From NCBI GenBank assembly GCA_007133205.1, contig SLND01000027.1, positions 1-42,706 of the forward strand: DNA of 42,706 bases, read 5' to 3'. The notes under the pieces were generated by a model, which made no database searches, had not been told where the DNA came from, and was given only the letters and a program-made list of their open reading frames with translations. A program made the translations under genes and the position numbers. Shown piece after piece: positions 11,040-19,103 of this stretch. This DNA comes from Natronospiraceae bacterium (GTDB lineage: Bacteria; Pseudomonadota; Gammaproteobacteria; Natronospirales; Natronospiraceae). Position 1 is the stretch's first letter; every line of letters starts with the position of its first letter.

Positions 11040-11654
11040 ATGAACCCACTCAACTCCATCAAGGGCGTATGGATTCTCGGCATCATCCTGGCCATTGTCC
11101 TCGCCGTGGTGGTCAATCTCGAAGCCGGCATCGGCTGGCTGAACTTTGACCATGCGGAATTCTGGCGCTGGGCCCACGTGATCGCGGGCATCATCTGGAT
11201 CGGACTGCTCTATTACTTCAATTTCGTGCAGATTCCGGCGGTGGCTGAAGCCGGCTCGGATGCGGCGGCCATCAACAAGTATGTCGCCCCCCGCGCCCTG
11301 CTCTGGTTCCGCTGGGCCGCCGTGGCCACCTGGGTGACCGGTGCCATCTACCTGCTGATCCAGGGCTGGTTCCTGGGCGTGTTCACCTTCGGTTTCGCCG
11401 GTGAAGCCCCCTCCGGTTATGCGGTCCCCATGGGCATCGGTGTCTGGCTGGGCACGATCATGGCGATCAACGTCTGGGCGCTGATCTGGCCCAACCAGAA
11501 GAAGGTTCTGGGCATCGTGGAAGCCGGCGATGAGGCCAAGGCCCGCGCCAAGCACGTTGCCAAGATGGCCTCGCGCACCAACGTGGTCCTTTCCATTCCC
11601 ATGCTGCTGTTCATGGTTGCGGCGCGTGGCGGCTCCTCGGTCCTGGCATTCTGA
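11040..11654 (+). CDS. PF06181-type membrane protein (urate hydroxylase PuuD N-terminal-like)
   Basis: Inner-membrane protein of 204 residues with about five hydrophobic segments (roughly 10-27, 40-65, 88-110, 130-152, 183-200). The block [24 protein letters not shown] is typical of the membrane part of PuuD, a membrane-bound urate-oxidising protein whose longer members add a C-terminal cytochrome c. This protein stops after the membrane domain and has no CXXCH haem site, so a role in urate oxidation is not supported here. Conserved histidine in WAHVIAG could bind haem or metal; that is inference. The start is clear: GGGAGGAA lies about eight bases upstream of the ATG. It is a single-gene unit ended by a strong terminator. 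Confidence 0.75.
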   Translation: MNPLNSIKGVWILGIILAIVLAVVVNLEAGIGWLNFDHAEFWRWAHVIAGIIWIGLLYYFNFVQIPAVAEAGSDAAAINKYVAPRALLWFRWAAVATWVTGAIYLLIQGWFLGVFTFGFAGEAPSGYAVPMGIGVWLGTIMAINVWALIWPNQKKVLGIVEAGDEAKARAKHVAKMASRTNVVLSIPMLLFMVAARGGSSVLAF

Positions 11655-11680
11655 AGCCTCGGATCGATTGTCCGTGCTCG

Positions 11681-11714
11681 AGAACGGCCCGCCCCCGGCG
11701 GGCCGTTCTTTTTT
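11681..11714 (+). terminator. Rho-independent terminator after the PF06181 gene
   Basis: A 13-base perfect stem (AGAACGGCCCGCC with its complement) closes on a CCC loop and runs into a T-tract, 27 bases after the stop codon. Confidence 0.92.
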
Positions 11715-11747
11715 GCCGCTGCGAAACTTGCCGCCGGTGACAACAGG

Positions 11748-11753
11748 TATAAT
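11748..11753 (+). promoter_or_regulatory. Likely -10 box for nadC
   Basis: A perfect TATAAT lies 36 bases upstream of the nadC ATG, between the preceding terminator and the gene. It is followed by a GC-rich stretch. No convincing -35 box is seen at 16-18 bases, so this rests on the -10 and position. Confidence 0.5.
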
Positions 11754-11788
11754 CGCCCGCCCCGACACCACTGAAGCAGCGGATAACG

Positions 11789-12616
11789 ATGCAACTGCCC
11801 GCGGACCTGGAAAGACAGGTTGATGCCGCCGTCACCGAGGATCTCGGGAACGGCGACCTGACCGCACAGCTGATTCCCGAATCACGCCGGGTGCGTGCCC
11901 ATATCCTCTCCCGGGAAGAGGCCGTGTTCTGCGGTGCCCCGTGGGCAGAGGCCGTCTTTCGCCGGATTTCGGCGGATGTCGAGTGCCGTTGGCTGGTGGG
12001 GGAAGGTGAAGCGGTGGCGGTTGACGGGCGACTGTGTGAACTGGAGGGCCCGGCGCGTGCCATTCTGACCGGCGAGCGAACGGCACTGAACTTCCTCCAG
12101 ACCCTGTCGGCGACCGCCACGCGTACCCGCGAATGCGCCGAGGCCGTGGCCGGCACCGGGGCCCGCATTCTGGATACCCGCAAGACCCTGCCCGGATTGC
12201 GCACGGCACAGAAGTACGCAGTGCGCTGCGGTGGTGGCAGCAATCACCGCACCGGCCTGTTCGACGGCATCCTGATCAAGGAAAATCATATTGCCGCCTG
12301 CGGCGGCATCGCCCCTGCGGTGGCGGCCGCCCGTGAACTGGGGGCGGATGCATTCATCGAGGTGGAAGTCGAGAATCTCGACGAGGTGCGTGAGGCGCTG
12401 ACCGCGAGGGCCGATTTTCTGCTGCTGGACAATTTTTCCCTCCCGGAGCTGCGTGCCGCGGTGCGAGAAAATGCCGGACGCGCCCGACTGGAGGCTTCCG
12501 GAGGCCTCTCACTGGCAGACCTGCGGGCGGTGGCGGAAACCGGGGTGGATTTCATCTCGATCGGTGCCCTGACCAAACACATCCGCGCGGTGGACCTGTC
12601 ACTGCGGGTCGAGTGA
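11789..12616 (+). CDS. nadC: Nicotinate-nucleotide pyrophosphorylase (quinolinate phosphoribosyltransferase)
   Basis: Converts quinolinate and PRPP to nicotinate mononucleotide in de novo NAD synthesis. It has 275 residues, within the family range. The N-terminal domain has AVTEDLGNGDLTAQLIP and ERTALNFLQTLSATATRT. The barrel domain has DTRKTLPGLRTAQKYAVRCG, the substrate-binding GGGSNHRTGLFDGILIKENH, EVEVENLDEV, LLLDNF, LEASGG and DFISIGALTKH. Nothing is missing. It stands alone here; nadA and nadB are not in the window. No clear terminator follows; the downstream spacer holds several short dyads without T-tracts. Confidence 0.97.
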   Translation: MQLPADLERQVDAAVTEDLGNGDLTAQLIPESRRVRAHILSREEAVFCGAPWAEAVFRRISADVECRWLVGEGEAVAVDGRLCELEGPARAILTGERTALNFLQTLSATATRTRECAEAVAGTGARILDTRKTLPGLRTAQKYAVRCGGGSNHRTGLFDGILIKENHIAACGGIAPAVAAARELGADAFIEVEVENLDEVREALTARADFLLLDNFSLPELRAAVRENAGRARLEASGGLSLADLRAVAETGVDFISIGALTKHIRAVDLSLRVE

Positions 12617-12710
12617 GCAAGCATTGCCACGCCGCAGGAAATGAGCTGCGGGCAGCATTGTCGGCAGGCAATGCAGACTGGCAAGGCGCGTGATATTCTG
12701 TCGCCACGAC

Positions 12711-12728
12711 TTCAAACACGCGTTTGAA
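12711..12728. promoter_or_regulatory. PsrA-like fatty-acid regulator operator upstream of fadE
   Basis: The 18-base dyad TTCAAAC-ACGC-GTTTGAA has perfect 7-base arms. It fits the published PsrA pattern (G/C)AAAC-N2-4-GTTTG(C/G) of gammaproteobacterial TetR-type fatty-acid repressors. It lies 56 bases upstream of the fadE ATG and just after a possible -10 box (TATTCT, 12694-12699). That is where a bound repressor would block initiation. The motif is seen directly; PsrA control is inference from the motif and the target gene. Confidence 0.7.
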
Positions 12729-12784
12729 TCCCGGGCCTGCAGGCCCGGAATCAGGAGACAACCACCAACCACGGAGGACCACCC

Positions 12785-15277
12785 ATGAGCGGTCTCGTAT
12801 GGTTCTGCGTCACTATCGCGCTGGCACTCGGGCTGGCCTATGTACGCGCCAGCCTGGTGACCTGGACAGCGGCCTTTGCCGTGCTGCTCGGCGCCAACTG
12901 GATCATTTCGGGCAGCCTGCCCTGGGTCTGGACGATCCTGTTCCTGGCCATTGCCATCCCCCTGAATGTGTTGCCGCTTCGCCGTGCACTGTTCAGCCGC
13001 AAGCTGCTGGCCTGGTTCCGGTCGGTCATGCCCCCCATTTCCCCGACCGAACGGGTAGCCCTGGATGCCGGCAATACCTGGTGGGATGCCGATCTGTTCT
13101 CCGGGCGGCCCGACTGGAACAAGATGCTGGCTTATCCCACACCCCAGCTGACCGACGAAGAGCAGGCATTCCTGGACGGGCCGGTGGAAGAACTCTGCCG
13201 GAAACTGGATGACTGGCAGATCACCCGCGAGCTGCGCGACCTGCCCCCCGAAATCTGGGACTTCCTGCGCGAACATCGATTCTTCGGGATGATCATTCCC
13301 AGGGAATACGGTGGGCATGGCTTCTCCGCTCTGGCCCACAGTGCCGTGGTCATGAAGGTGGCCAGTCGCAGTGTAAGCGCCGGGGTCACCGTGATGGTGC
13401 CCAACTCCCTCGGTCCCGGCGAGTTGCTGATGCATTACGGAACCGACGAGCAGAAGGACTACTACCTGCCCCGCCTGGCCCGGGGCGAGGAAGTGCCCTG
13501 CTTTGCCCTGACCGGCCCCCATGCCGGTTCCGACGCAGGCGCCATCCCCGACACCGGCATCGTCTGCAAGGGTAAACACAAGGGGCGTGAAGTACTCGGT
13601 TTCCGCTTGAACTGGGACAAGCGCTACATCACCCTCGGCCCGGTATCCACCCTGCTCGGGGTCGCGTTCAAGGCCTACGACCCGGATGGCCTGCTGGGTG
13701 ACCAGAAAGACCTGGGCGTGTCCCTCGCGCTGATCCCCACGGACACCCCTGGAGTGGAGATCGGAAACCGGCATGAGCCCCTGGATGCCGCCTTCCAGAA
13801 CGGCACCACCCGGGGCAAGGATGTCTTCATTCCGCTGGAATACCTGATCGGAGACCGCGAATACATCGGTGAAGGCTGGCGCATGCTCATGAACTGCCTC
13901 TCGGTGGGGCGCGCCATCTCCCTGCCCGCGCTCGGTACCGGTGCCGGCAAGCTCTGCAGCCGCACCACCGGCGCCTACGCCCGGGTGCGCAAGCAGTTCC
14001 GGACGCCGATCGGCAAATTCGAGGGCATCGAAGAGGCCATGACCCGGATTGCCGCCTATACCTATCGCATGGAGGCCATGCGACGGATGACCGCGGGCGC
14101 CCTGGACCTGGGCGAAAAGCCCTCGGTGCTTTCGGCCATTCTCAAGTATCACTGCACCGAAGGCATGCGGCAGGTGGTGAACGACGCGATGGACGTCCAT
14201 GCCGGTCGCGGGGTCATGCTCGGTCCGAGCAATTATCTCGCGCGCACCTACCAGTCCGTGCCCATCAGCATCACGGTCGAAGGCGCGAACATCCTCACCC
14301 GCAGCCTGATGATCTTTGGTCAGGGGGCAATCCGATGCCATCCCTACCTGCTGCGGGAAATGGAATGCGTCGGCATGGAAGGCGAAGACGCGGCGGTGGA
14401 AGAATTCGATCGGGCACTGTTCGCCCACATCGGCTTTACCACCAGCAACGCGGTGCGTGCCTTCATCACCGGATTGACCCGGGGCCTTTTCATTCGCAGT
14501 CCGGAGGCCGGCGAGGTCAGCCATTACTATCGCCACCTTTCCCGTCTGAGTTCCGCCTTCGCCTTCAGCGCCGACCTGACGCTGTTGCTCCTTGGCGGCG
14601 AACTCAAGCGCAAGGAAAAACTCTCCGCCCGATTCGGCGATGTCCTGAGCCATCTCTACATGGCCTCGGCGATGCTCAAGCAGTTCGAGGACCAGGGGCG
14701 TCCCGCTTCGGATCTGCCCATGCTCGAGTGGGCCTTGCAGGATTCCCTGTTCACCATCGAGGACCGACTGGCGGAGATCTACCGCAACTTTCCGTCACCG
14801 ATCCTCGGGACACTGGTCAAATGGCTGGTCCTGCCCACCGGGCGCAGTTTCCGCCGCCCCACGGATCGACTCGGCAAGCCGGTTGCCGAAATCCTGCTGA
14901 CGCCGTCCGCCGCGCGCGACCGGCTCACACGTGGCGTGTATACCAGCACCGACCCGGACGATCCGATCGGTTGCGTGGAATACGCCATGGAGCGGGTTCT
15001 GGCGGCCGACCCGCTCGAGGCCCGGCTTCAGAAGAAACTCAAGGTTCGACTCACCCCGAACAATCTGGAGGAAAACCTGAAGCGCGGCGTGGCCGAGGAC
15101 ATCATCTCGGAGCAGGAAGCGGATGTGATCCGGGAAGCCGCCCGGGCTTCTGAAAAGGCCATTGCGGTGGATGAATTTGCCCCCGAGGACGGGCCGCAGA
15201 CGAAGCCGGCAAGCCGCAAGAAGAAGGCCACAAAGAAGAAGAAAAAGACGGCTGCCAGGAGCGAAAGCACGACCTGA
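12785..15277 (+). CDS. fadE: Acyl-CoA dehydrogenase, FadE type
   Basis: First, FAD-dependent step of fatty-acid beta-oxidation. It has 830 residues (E. coli FadE is 814). The N-terminus has hydrophobic segments (about 3-70), as in E. coli FadE, then the acyl-CoA dehydrogenase domains: IIPREYGGHGFSALAHSAVV, CFALTGPHAGSDAGAIPD, NWDKRYITLGPVSTLLG, and VEGANILTRSLMIFGQGAIR. A C-terminal FadE-specific domain follows. The start has GGAGG seven bases upstream of the ATG. The last 25 or so residues are a Lys/Thr/Ser-rich tail with runs of KKK and KKKKK, which looks like an added disordered segment. A PsrA-like operator lies upstream, which fits induction by fatty acids. No other beta-oxidation genes are adjacent. 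Confidence 0.95.
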   Translation: MSGLVWFCVTIALALGLAYVRASLVTWTAAFAVLLGANWIISGSLPWVWTILFLAIAIPLNVLPLRRALFSRKLLAWFRSVMPPISPTERVALDAGNTWWDADLFSGRPDWNKMLAYPTPQLTDEEQAFLDGPVEELCRKLDDWQITRELRDLPPEIWDFLREHRFFGMIIPREYGGHGFSALAHSAVVMKVASRSVSAGVTVMVPNSLGPGELLMHYGTDEQKDYYLPRLARGEEVPCFALTGPHAGSDAGAIPDTGIVCKGKHKGREVLGFRLNWDKRYITLGPVSTLLGVAFKAYDPDGLLGDQKDLGVSLALIPTDTPGVEIGNRHEPLDAAFQNGTTRGKDVFIPLEYLIGDREYIGEGWRMLMNCLSVGRAISLPALGTGAGKLCSRTTGAYARVRKQFRTPIGKFEGIEEAMTRIAAYTYRMEAMRRMTAGALDLGEKPSVLSAILKYHCTEGMRQVVNDAMDVHAGRGVMLGPSNYLARTYQSVPISITVEGANILTRSLMIFGQGAIRCHPYLLREMECVGMEGEDAAVEEFDRALFAHIGFTTSNAVRAFITGLTRGLFIRSPEAGEVSHYYRHLSRLSSAFAFSADLTLLLLGGELKRKEKLSARFGDVLSHLYMASAMLKQFEDQGRPASDLPMLEWALQDSLFTIEDRLAEIYRNFPSPILGTLVKWLVLPTGRSFRRPTDRLGKPVAEILLTPSAARDRLTRGVYTSTDPDDPIGCVEYAMERVLAADPLEARLQKKLKVRLTPNNLEENLKRGVAEDIISEQEADVIREAARASEKAIAVDEFAPEDGPQTKPASRKKKATKKKKKTAARSESTT

Positions 15278-15310
15278 CCTCCATTCAGTCGAAAGCTGGC
15301 AGCACGCGTG

Positions 15311-15342
15311 AAAAGGCCCCGCATCCTGCGGGGCCTTTTTTT
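15311..15342 (+). terminator. Rho-independent terminator after fadE
   Basis: AAAAGGCCCCGC and its complement form a 12-base stem around ATCCT, followed by a T-tract. The A-run on the left means it could also work on the - strand, but the gene there (15379-18012) ends upstream of it in the convergent direction, so it may serve both. Confidence 0.9.
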
Positions 15343-15378
15343 GCTGCGCCCGTTCCCGGCGCCGGCAATCGGGCCGGT

Positions 15379-18012
15379 TCAGGACTTGCGTCGGGATGCC
15401 CGGGTGATCGCTGCGTGATTCCTCGCCAGCAGTGCCGGCACCTCCGTGGCAGGCACCGGCACACTGAAGAGAAAACCCTGCATCAGGCGACAGCCCGACT
15501 CCTGGAGGCGAAGATACTGCCCATCCGACTCCACGCCCTCGGCGACCACCGTCAGGTTTAACGCATGGGCCATCTGGACCACCGCCCGGGTGATTGCCTG
15601 GTTTTCGGTGGCATCTTCAAGCCCCCGAATGAATGAGCGGTCCAGTTTGAGGATATCCACCGGCAAGCGCTTGAGCTGTCCCAGCGAAGAACTTCCGGTG
15701 CCAAAATCATCAATCGCAACCCGTACGCCCTGTTTTCTCAGTGCCTCGAATACGGATGCAAATTCCCCCTGCCCCAACAGGACATCCGTTTCGGTAATTT
15801 CCACGATCAGGCGCTGAGGCGCGACACCGTGACGTTCCAGAGTCTCCAAAATCAGAGCTGGCAAGTCGCCCTGGCGAAAATGCAGCATGGAAAAGTTCAC
15901 GCTCATGCCGACCTCCGCCGTCGTTTCCCGATCCCATTCGGCCAGTTGCGCCACAGCCCGGTCCAGCACCCACTCCCCGATCGGAACCACAAGTCCGTTT
16001 TCTTCGGCCATGGGCACGAAATCCATGGGTGGAATCACGGAACCGTCTTCACGTTGCCAGCGGACCAGAGCCTCCAGGCCCTCGATCGCCCCGTCGTCCG
16101 CCCTCACGATGGGCTGGTAATGCAGAAGGAGATCATCCCGGGCAATCGCACGCCGCAGCTCACTGTCCAGGGATAATCGGTGTACGGCACGTTCGCGCAG
16201 CTCGGGAGTGAAAAAGGCGTATTGATTGCGTCCCGCCTGTTTTGCCGCATACATGGCCGCGTCGGCATTCTGGAGCAGGGTCTCCGCATCCATGGCATCA
16301 TCCGGATACACCGAAATGCCAATACTGCAGGTCAGAGTGATTTCGTGATTTTCAAGCTGGGTCGGTTCGGTAAGGGATTCCCTGATCCGGTCGGCAATGC
16401 CACGCAGCGTGTCAGTATGCTCCGGATTGTTCACGATGACGGTAAACTCGTCTCCAGCCAGGCGGGCGACCCAGTCGCCATAACGAGTGCTTTCCGCCAG
16501 GCGCTGGGCCATTTCCTGGAGCACGATGTCGCCGGCGTGATGTCCGAGGGAGTCGTTCACTGCCTTGAAGCGATCCAGGTCCACGAAAAGCAATCCAACC
16601 TTGGCATCCACCAGTGACGCTTCCTTGAGCGCCCGGTCCATGTATTCCTGGAAGGCATGACGGTTGGGCAGGCGGGTCAGGCTGTCCAGGGTGGCCATCT
16701 GGTGGAGACGCCGTTGTGCCGAGCGGCGATCCGCCGCCGCCAGGGCCAGGGAAATGAAATCCACCGCCGAACTGATGAAGCTTTCGTCCTCTTCGGTCCA
16801 GTGCCTGGTGTCGGAAGACTCGGCCATCACAAAGCCGCGCACCCGCCCTTCCCGACGGAAGGGCGCACCGAGAAATGAGCGGGTCTTTACCCGGGCGAAG
16901 TAATCCTGCCAGTAAACCCCCGCGTGAGGGTCGGCCTGAACGTCCACAACCGCAAGCGCCCTGGACTTTTCCATGGCATGCCGGCTGCGCTTGCCAAGGC
17001 GGATATCAAAAGCGAGTTCCGGGTTGAAATCCGTGTGCTCACCGGCAAGCAGCAATCGGCAGACAAAACGTTCCGCTTCCGGGTCCACATACCAGACCGT
17101 TGCCCGTTCCACATCGAGTCCGCGCATGATGCTTCGGGCCACACGCTCGAGGCTGTGCGCCATTTCGCCTTCGCTGATGACCGGCTCGCGGGCCAGATCC
17201 ATCAACAGGGCCTTGCGGTGCTGCATCTGAATTTCGCGCTGTCGCAGCTCCTCTTCAATTCTCCGGCGCTCTTCCACCTCCCGTCGCAGCGCGTCGGCGG
17301 CCGAGGCGGAAGTGTAGCGAGTACGAATCGCATCCTGCTGGTCCCGCCAGATTCGGAGCGAAGCAATCACGAGCAGGGCCACGGCCAGGGACACCAGTCC
17401 GGCCAGATACCATGTGATCGGCCCCGGATGGATCATGAGGGAGAGGAGCACCGGCCCCAGGATGAGCGCAAGCGAAAAGAGATATACCCACAAGACGGGC
17501 ACCAGCAGTGGCAGGGAGTAGCCGGCGGCAATCAGCATGACCAGGACCGTTACCGCAGTCCAGGCCGGGTCGGCAACCGAGACCACGTAAAACCCGACCC
17601 CGCCCCAGGACAGGGCCGACAGCGCGGTGGGCACGACAAAGGCAAACACCCAGAAGCGGGGATTCCGACGCCTGGGAGCGAACCAGCGAAAAGCCACGTA
17701 CAGGGCCAATCGCAGCAATTCCAGGGGAACGACCACCCAGACCCAGAGCCAGACATTGATGCCCGCTCCAGTGCTCAGCAAGGTAGCAATCAGGATCGCT
17801 GCCGGCAGGGTAATGAGATGGATGGGCAGGGAATAGTCGTACAGCCTGCGTACACTGTCGGAAAACACCCGCCATTCAATATGCACGGGGAGTCCATTCC
17901 CGTTTGCCTTGCCCGACTCCGACACAGCCGACACTCTCCCGAGAATAAGCCCCATTCGACGTTTGCCCGAAGCCGACGCCCGGATCCCCCCTCCCGGCGG
18001 CGCGCCTTCCAT
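15379..18012 (-). CDS. Membrane GAF-GGDEF-EAL cyclic-di-GMP protein
   Basis: A c-di-GMP turnover protein of 877 residues. Order: about six transmembrane segments (roughly 45-240), a short coiled coil (EVEERRRIEEELRQRE), a GAF-like sensor domain (about 290-440), GGDEF (about 445-615) and EAL (about 625-865). The GGDEF signature reads AGDEF (519-523), with a product-inhibition I-site R510-x-x-D513 five residues upstream. The EAL domain keeps E647-A-L, EITETD, DDFGTG (D768, D769), KLDRSFI and AEGVES, so phosphodiesterase activity is likely. Whether AGDEF still makes c-di-GMP or only binds GTP is open. The ATG at 18012 is chosen because GGAGG lies five bases upstream; a GTG at 18024 is an alternative. 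Neighbours give no hint of the process controlled. Confidence 0.92.
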   Translation of the reverse strand: MEGAPPGGGIRASASGKRRMGLILGRVSAVSESGKANGNGLPVHIEWRVFSDSVRRLYDYSLPIHLITLPAAILIATLLSTGAGINVWLWVWVVVPLELLRLALYVAFRWFAPRRRNPRFWVFAFVVPTALSALSWGGVGFYVVSVADPAWTAVTVLVMLIAAGYSLPLLVPVLWVYLFSLALILGPVLLSLMIHPGPITWYLAGLVSLAVALLVIASLRIWRDQQDAIRTRYTSASAADALRREVEERRRIEEELRQREIQMQHRKALLMDLAREPVISEGEMAHSLERVARSIMRGLDVERATVWYVDPEAERFVCRLLLAGEHTDFNPELAFDIRLGKRSRHAMEKSRALAVVDVQADPHAGVYWQDYFARVKTRSFLGAPFRREGRVRGFVMAESSDTRHWTEEDESFISSAVDFISLALAAADRRSAQRRLHQMATLDSLTRLPNRHAFQEYMDRALKEASLVDAKVGLLFVDLDRFKAVNDSLGHHAGDIVLQEMAQRLAESTRYGDWVARLAGDEFTVIVNNPEHTDTLRGIADRIRESLTEPTQLENHEITLTCSIGISVYPDDAMDAETLLQNADAAMYAAKQAGRNQYAFFTPELRERAVHRLSLDSELRRAIARDDLLLHYQPIVRADDGAIEGLEALVRWQREDGSVIPPMDFVPMAEENGLVVPIGEWVLDRAVAQLAEWDRETTAEVGMSVNFSMLHFRQGDLPALILETLERHGVAPQRLIVEITETDVLLGQGEFASVFEALRKQGVRVAIDDFGTGSSSLGQLKRLPVDILKLDRSFIRGLEDATENQAITRAVVQMAHALNLTVVAEGVESDGQYLRLQESGCRLMQGFLFSVPVPATEVPALLARNHAAITRASRRKS

Positions 18013-18233
18013 GGGCCCCTCCACCCGCGGACACTATCAGATTGCGCCTCACGGGGGCACTCCGTATCCCCCTGGGAACCTCTGACCAGACCATTTGCGC
18101 CTGCGGCCGACAGGATGCTTTCGCTCGCCAGGCGCCAATGGATTGGCCAGAGTCACCCTGAATTCTGCCGGGGACAGATCTGCTGTTACTGGGTTACCAT
18201 GCCAACAGGTATCACAGGTGCGGCGAGTTCGCC

Positions 18234-18602
18234 ATGAAATACATCCCCGCCATCCTTGCGAATCTGGCAGCTACTGTTCTTATGCTGTCTCTGGCCGCTT
18301 GCGGCGGTTTCGTCGATGACCGCCGGATTGCCGATCGCCAGGCGCATATCAAGCAGGCAAAGGAAGATGATCGCCGCTGCCGGGAACGGGGCTACGAATT
18401 CCCCGAGGATGCCTACGTCTCCTGCCGCAAGGCATTGCTGGATCGGCGCGAGGAACGCCAGCTGTATCGCTGGAGCCTGATCGAGGACGAACCCGACCCG
18501 CTCCCGGGCCGCGGGCCGCGGCTGACCACGGACCGGGGGGATTTCGAATGCCGGGAGCGCCAGTGGGAAGACACGGAATGGATTGACTGCCGGGTCCAAT
18601 GA
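18234..18602 (+). CDS. Small predicted lipoprotein, unknown function
   Basis: Predicted lipoprotein of 122 residues. The signal peptide is MKYIPAILANLAATVLMLSLAAC with lipidation at C23 (lipobox LAAC). The mature part is highly charged and carries four further cysteines (in DDRRCRERGYEF, AYVSCRKALL, GDFECRERQ and WIDCRV), which could form two disulfides in the periplasm. I recognise no domain. The stop is four bases from the end of the next gene, which runs toward it. Confidence 0.7.
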   Translation: MKYIPAILANLAATVLMLSLAACGGFVDDRRIADRQAHIKQAKEDDRRCRERGYEFPEDAYVSCRKALLDRREERQLYRWSLIEDEPDPLPGRGPRLTTDRGDFECRERQWEDTEWIDCRVQ

Positions 18603-18606
18603 CCCA

Positions 18607-19089
18607 TCAGCGGCGCTCTGACTCCCACCGGTCTATCGCTTCAGCAATTCCCGCACACGCCTTCTGCAAGCGCTCAAGGGCCGGCTCGTACTGTGAGCGC
18701 TGCAAGGCGTTCCAGGCCGCTGCAATGTCCTCGTCCGCCACGGAAAGCACCCGGTCCGCGTCCAGCATGCCGGCCGCCTGGTGAAGCGCGCCCAGACACT
18801 CATCCACTTCCTCGCGGGACAGTTCCGACTCGGTGAACACCAGTGCGCAGGCGCCCAGTCCGGCAGCTTCCAGGGCCGCTTCCCGGGAGTCCCATTCGTC
18901 CGCCGGCACCTCACGCCGATAATGACCGGCCAGGCTGCGCACCGTGTGCATCAGGGCCAGCATGGAAGCCATGTCATTGAAGAGATGGGGGTCTCCGCGC
19001 TCGGCGGCGGTTTCCGCCGCTGCCGCCAATGGCTGTGCCAGAAGCAGCCGGTACTCCTTTTCGGCGAGTCGAATTTCCGCCCCGTCCAT
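18607..19089 (-). CDS. Hypothetical protein coupled to the IMPACT-family gene
   Basis: A 160-residue, probably all-helical, acidic soluble protein with no recognised domain. Segments such as EIRLAEKEYRLLLAQPLAAAAETAAE and NDMASMLALMHTVRSLAGHYRR suggest a helical bundle. The ATG at 19089 is preferred because AGGA lies about seven bases upstream. A TTG at 19107 overlapping the upstream stop (TTGA) would add six residues. Either way it follows the IMPACT gene so closely that the two form one operon. Function cannot be assigned. Confidence 0.7.
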   Translation of the reverse strand: MDGAEIRLAEKEYRLLLAQPLAAAAETAAERGDPHLFNDMASMLALMHTVRSLAGHYRREVPADEWDSREAALEAAGLGACALVFTESELSREEVDECLGALHQAAGMLDADRVLSVADEDIAAAWNALQRSQYEPALERLQKACAGIAEAIDRWESERR

Positions 19090-19103
19090 CGTGTCTTCCT
19101 GCT

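Noticed and set aside
9103-11654. Catabolic gene cluster for hydantoin or urate
   Set aside because: HyuB and the PuuD-like membrane domain are on opposite strands, no HyuA, transporter or purine enzyme is present, and the PuuD-like protein lacks cytochrome c.
12617-12670. Terminator after nadC
   Set aside because: Short dyads are present but none has a T-tract or a long stem.
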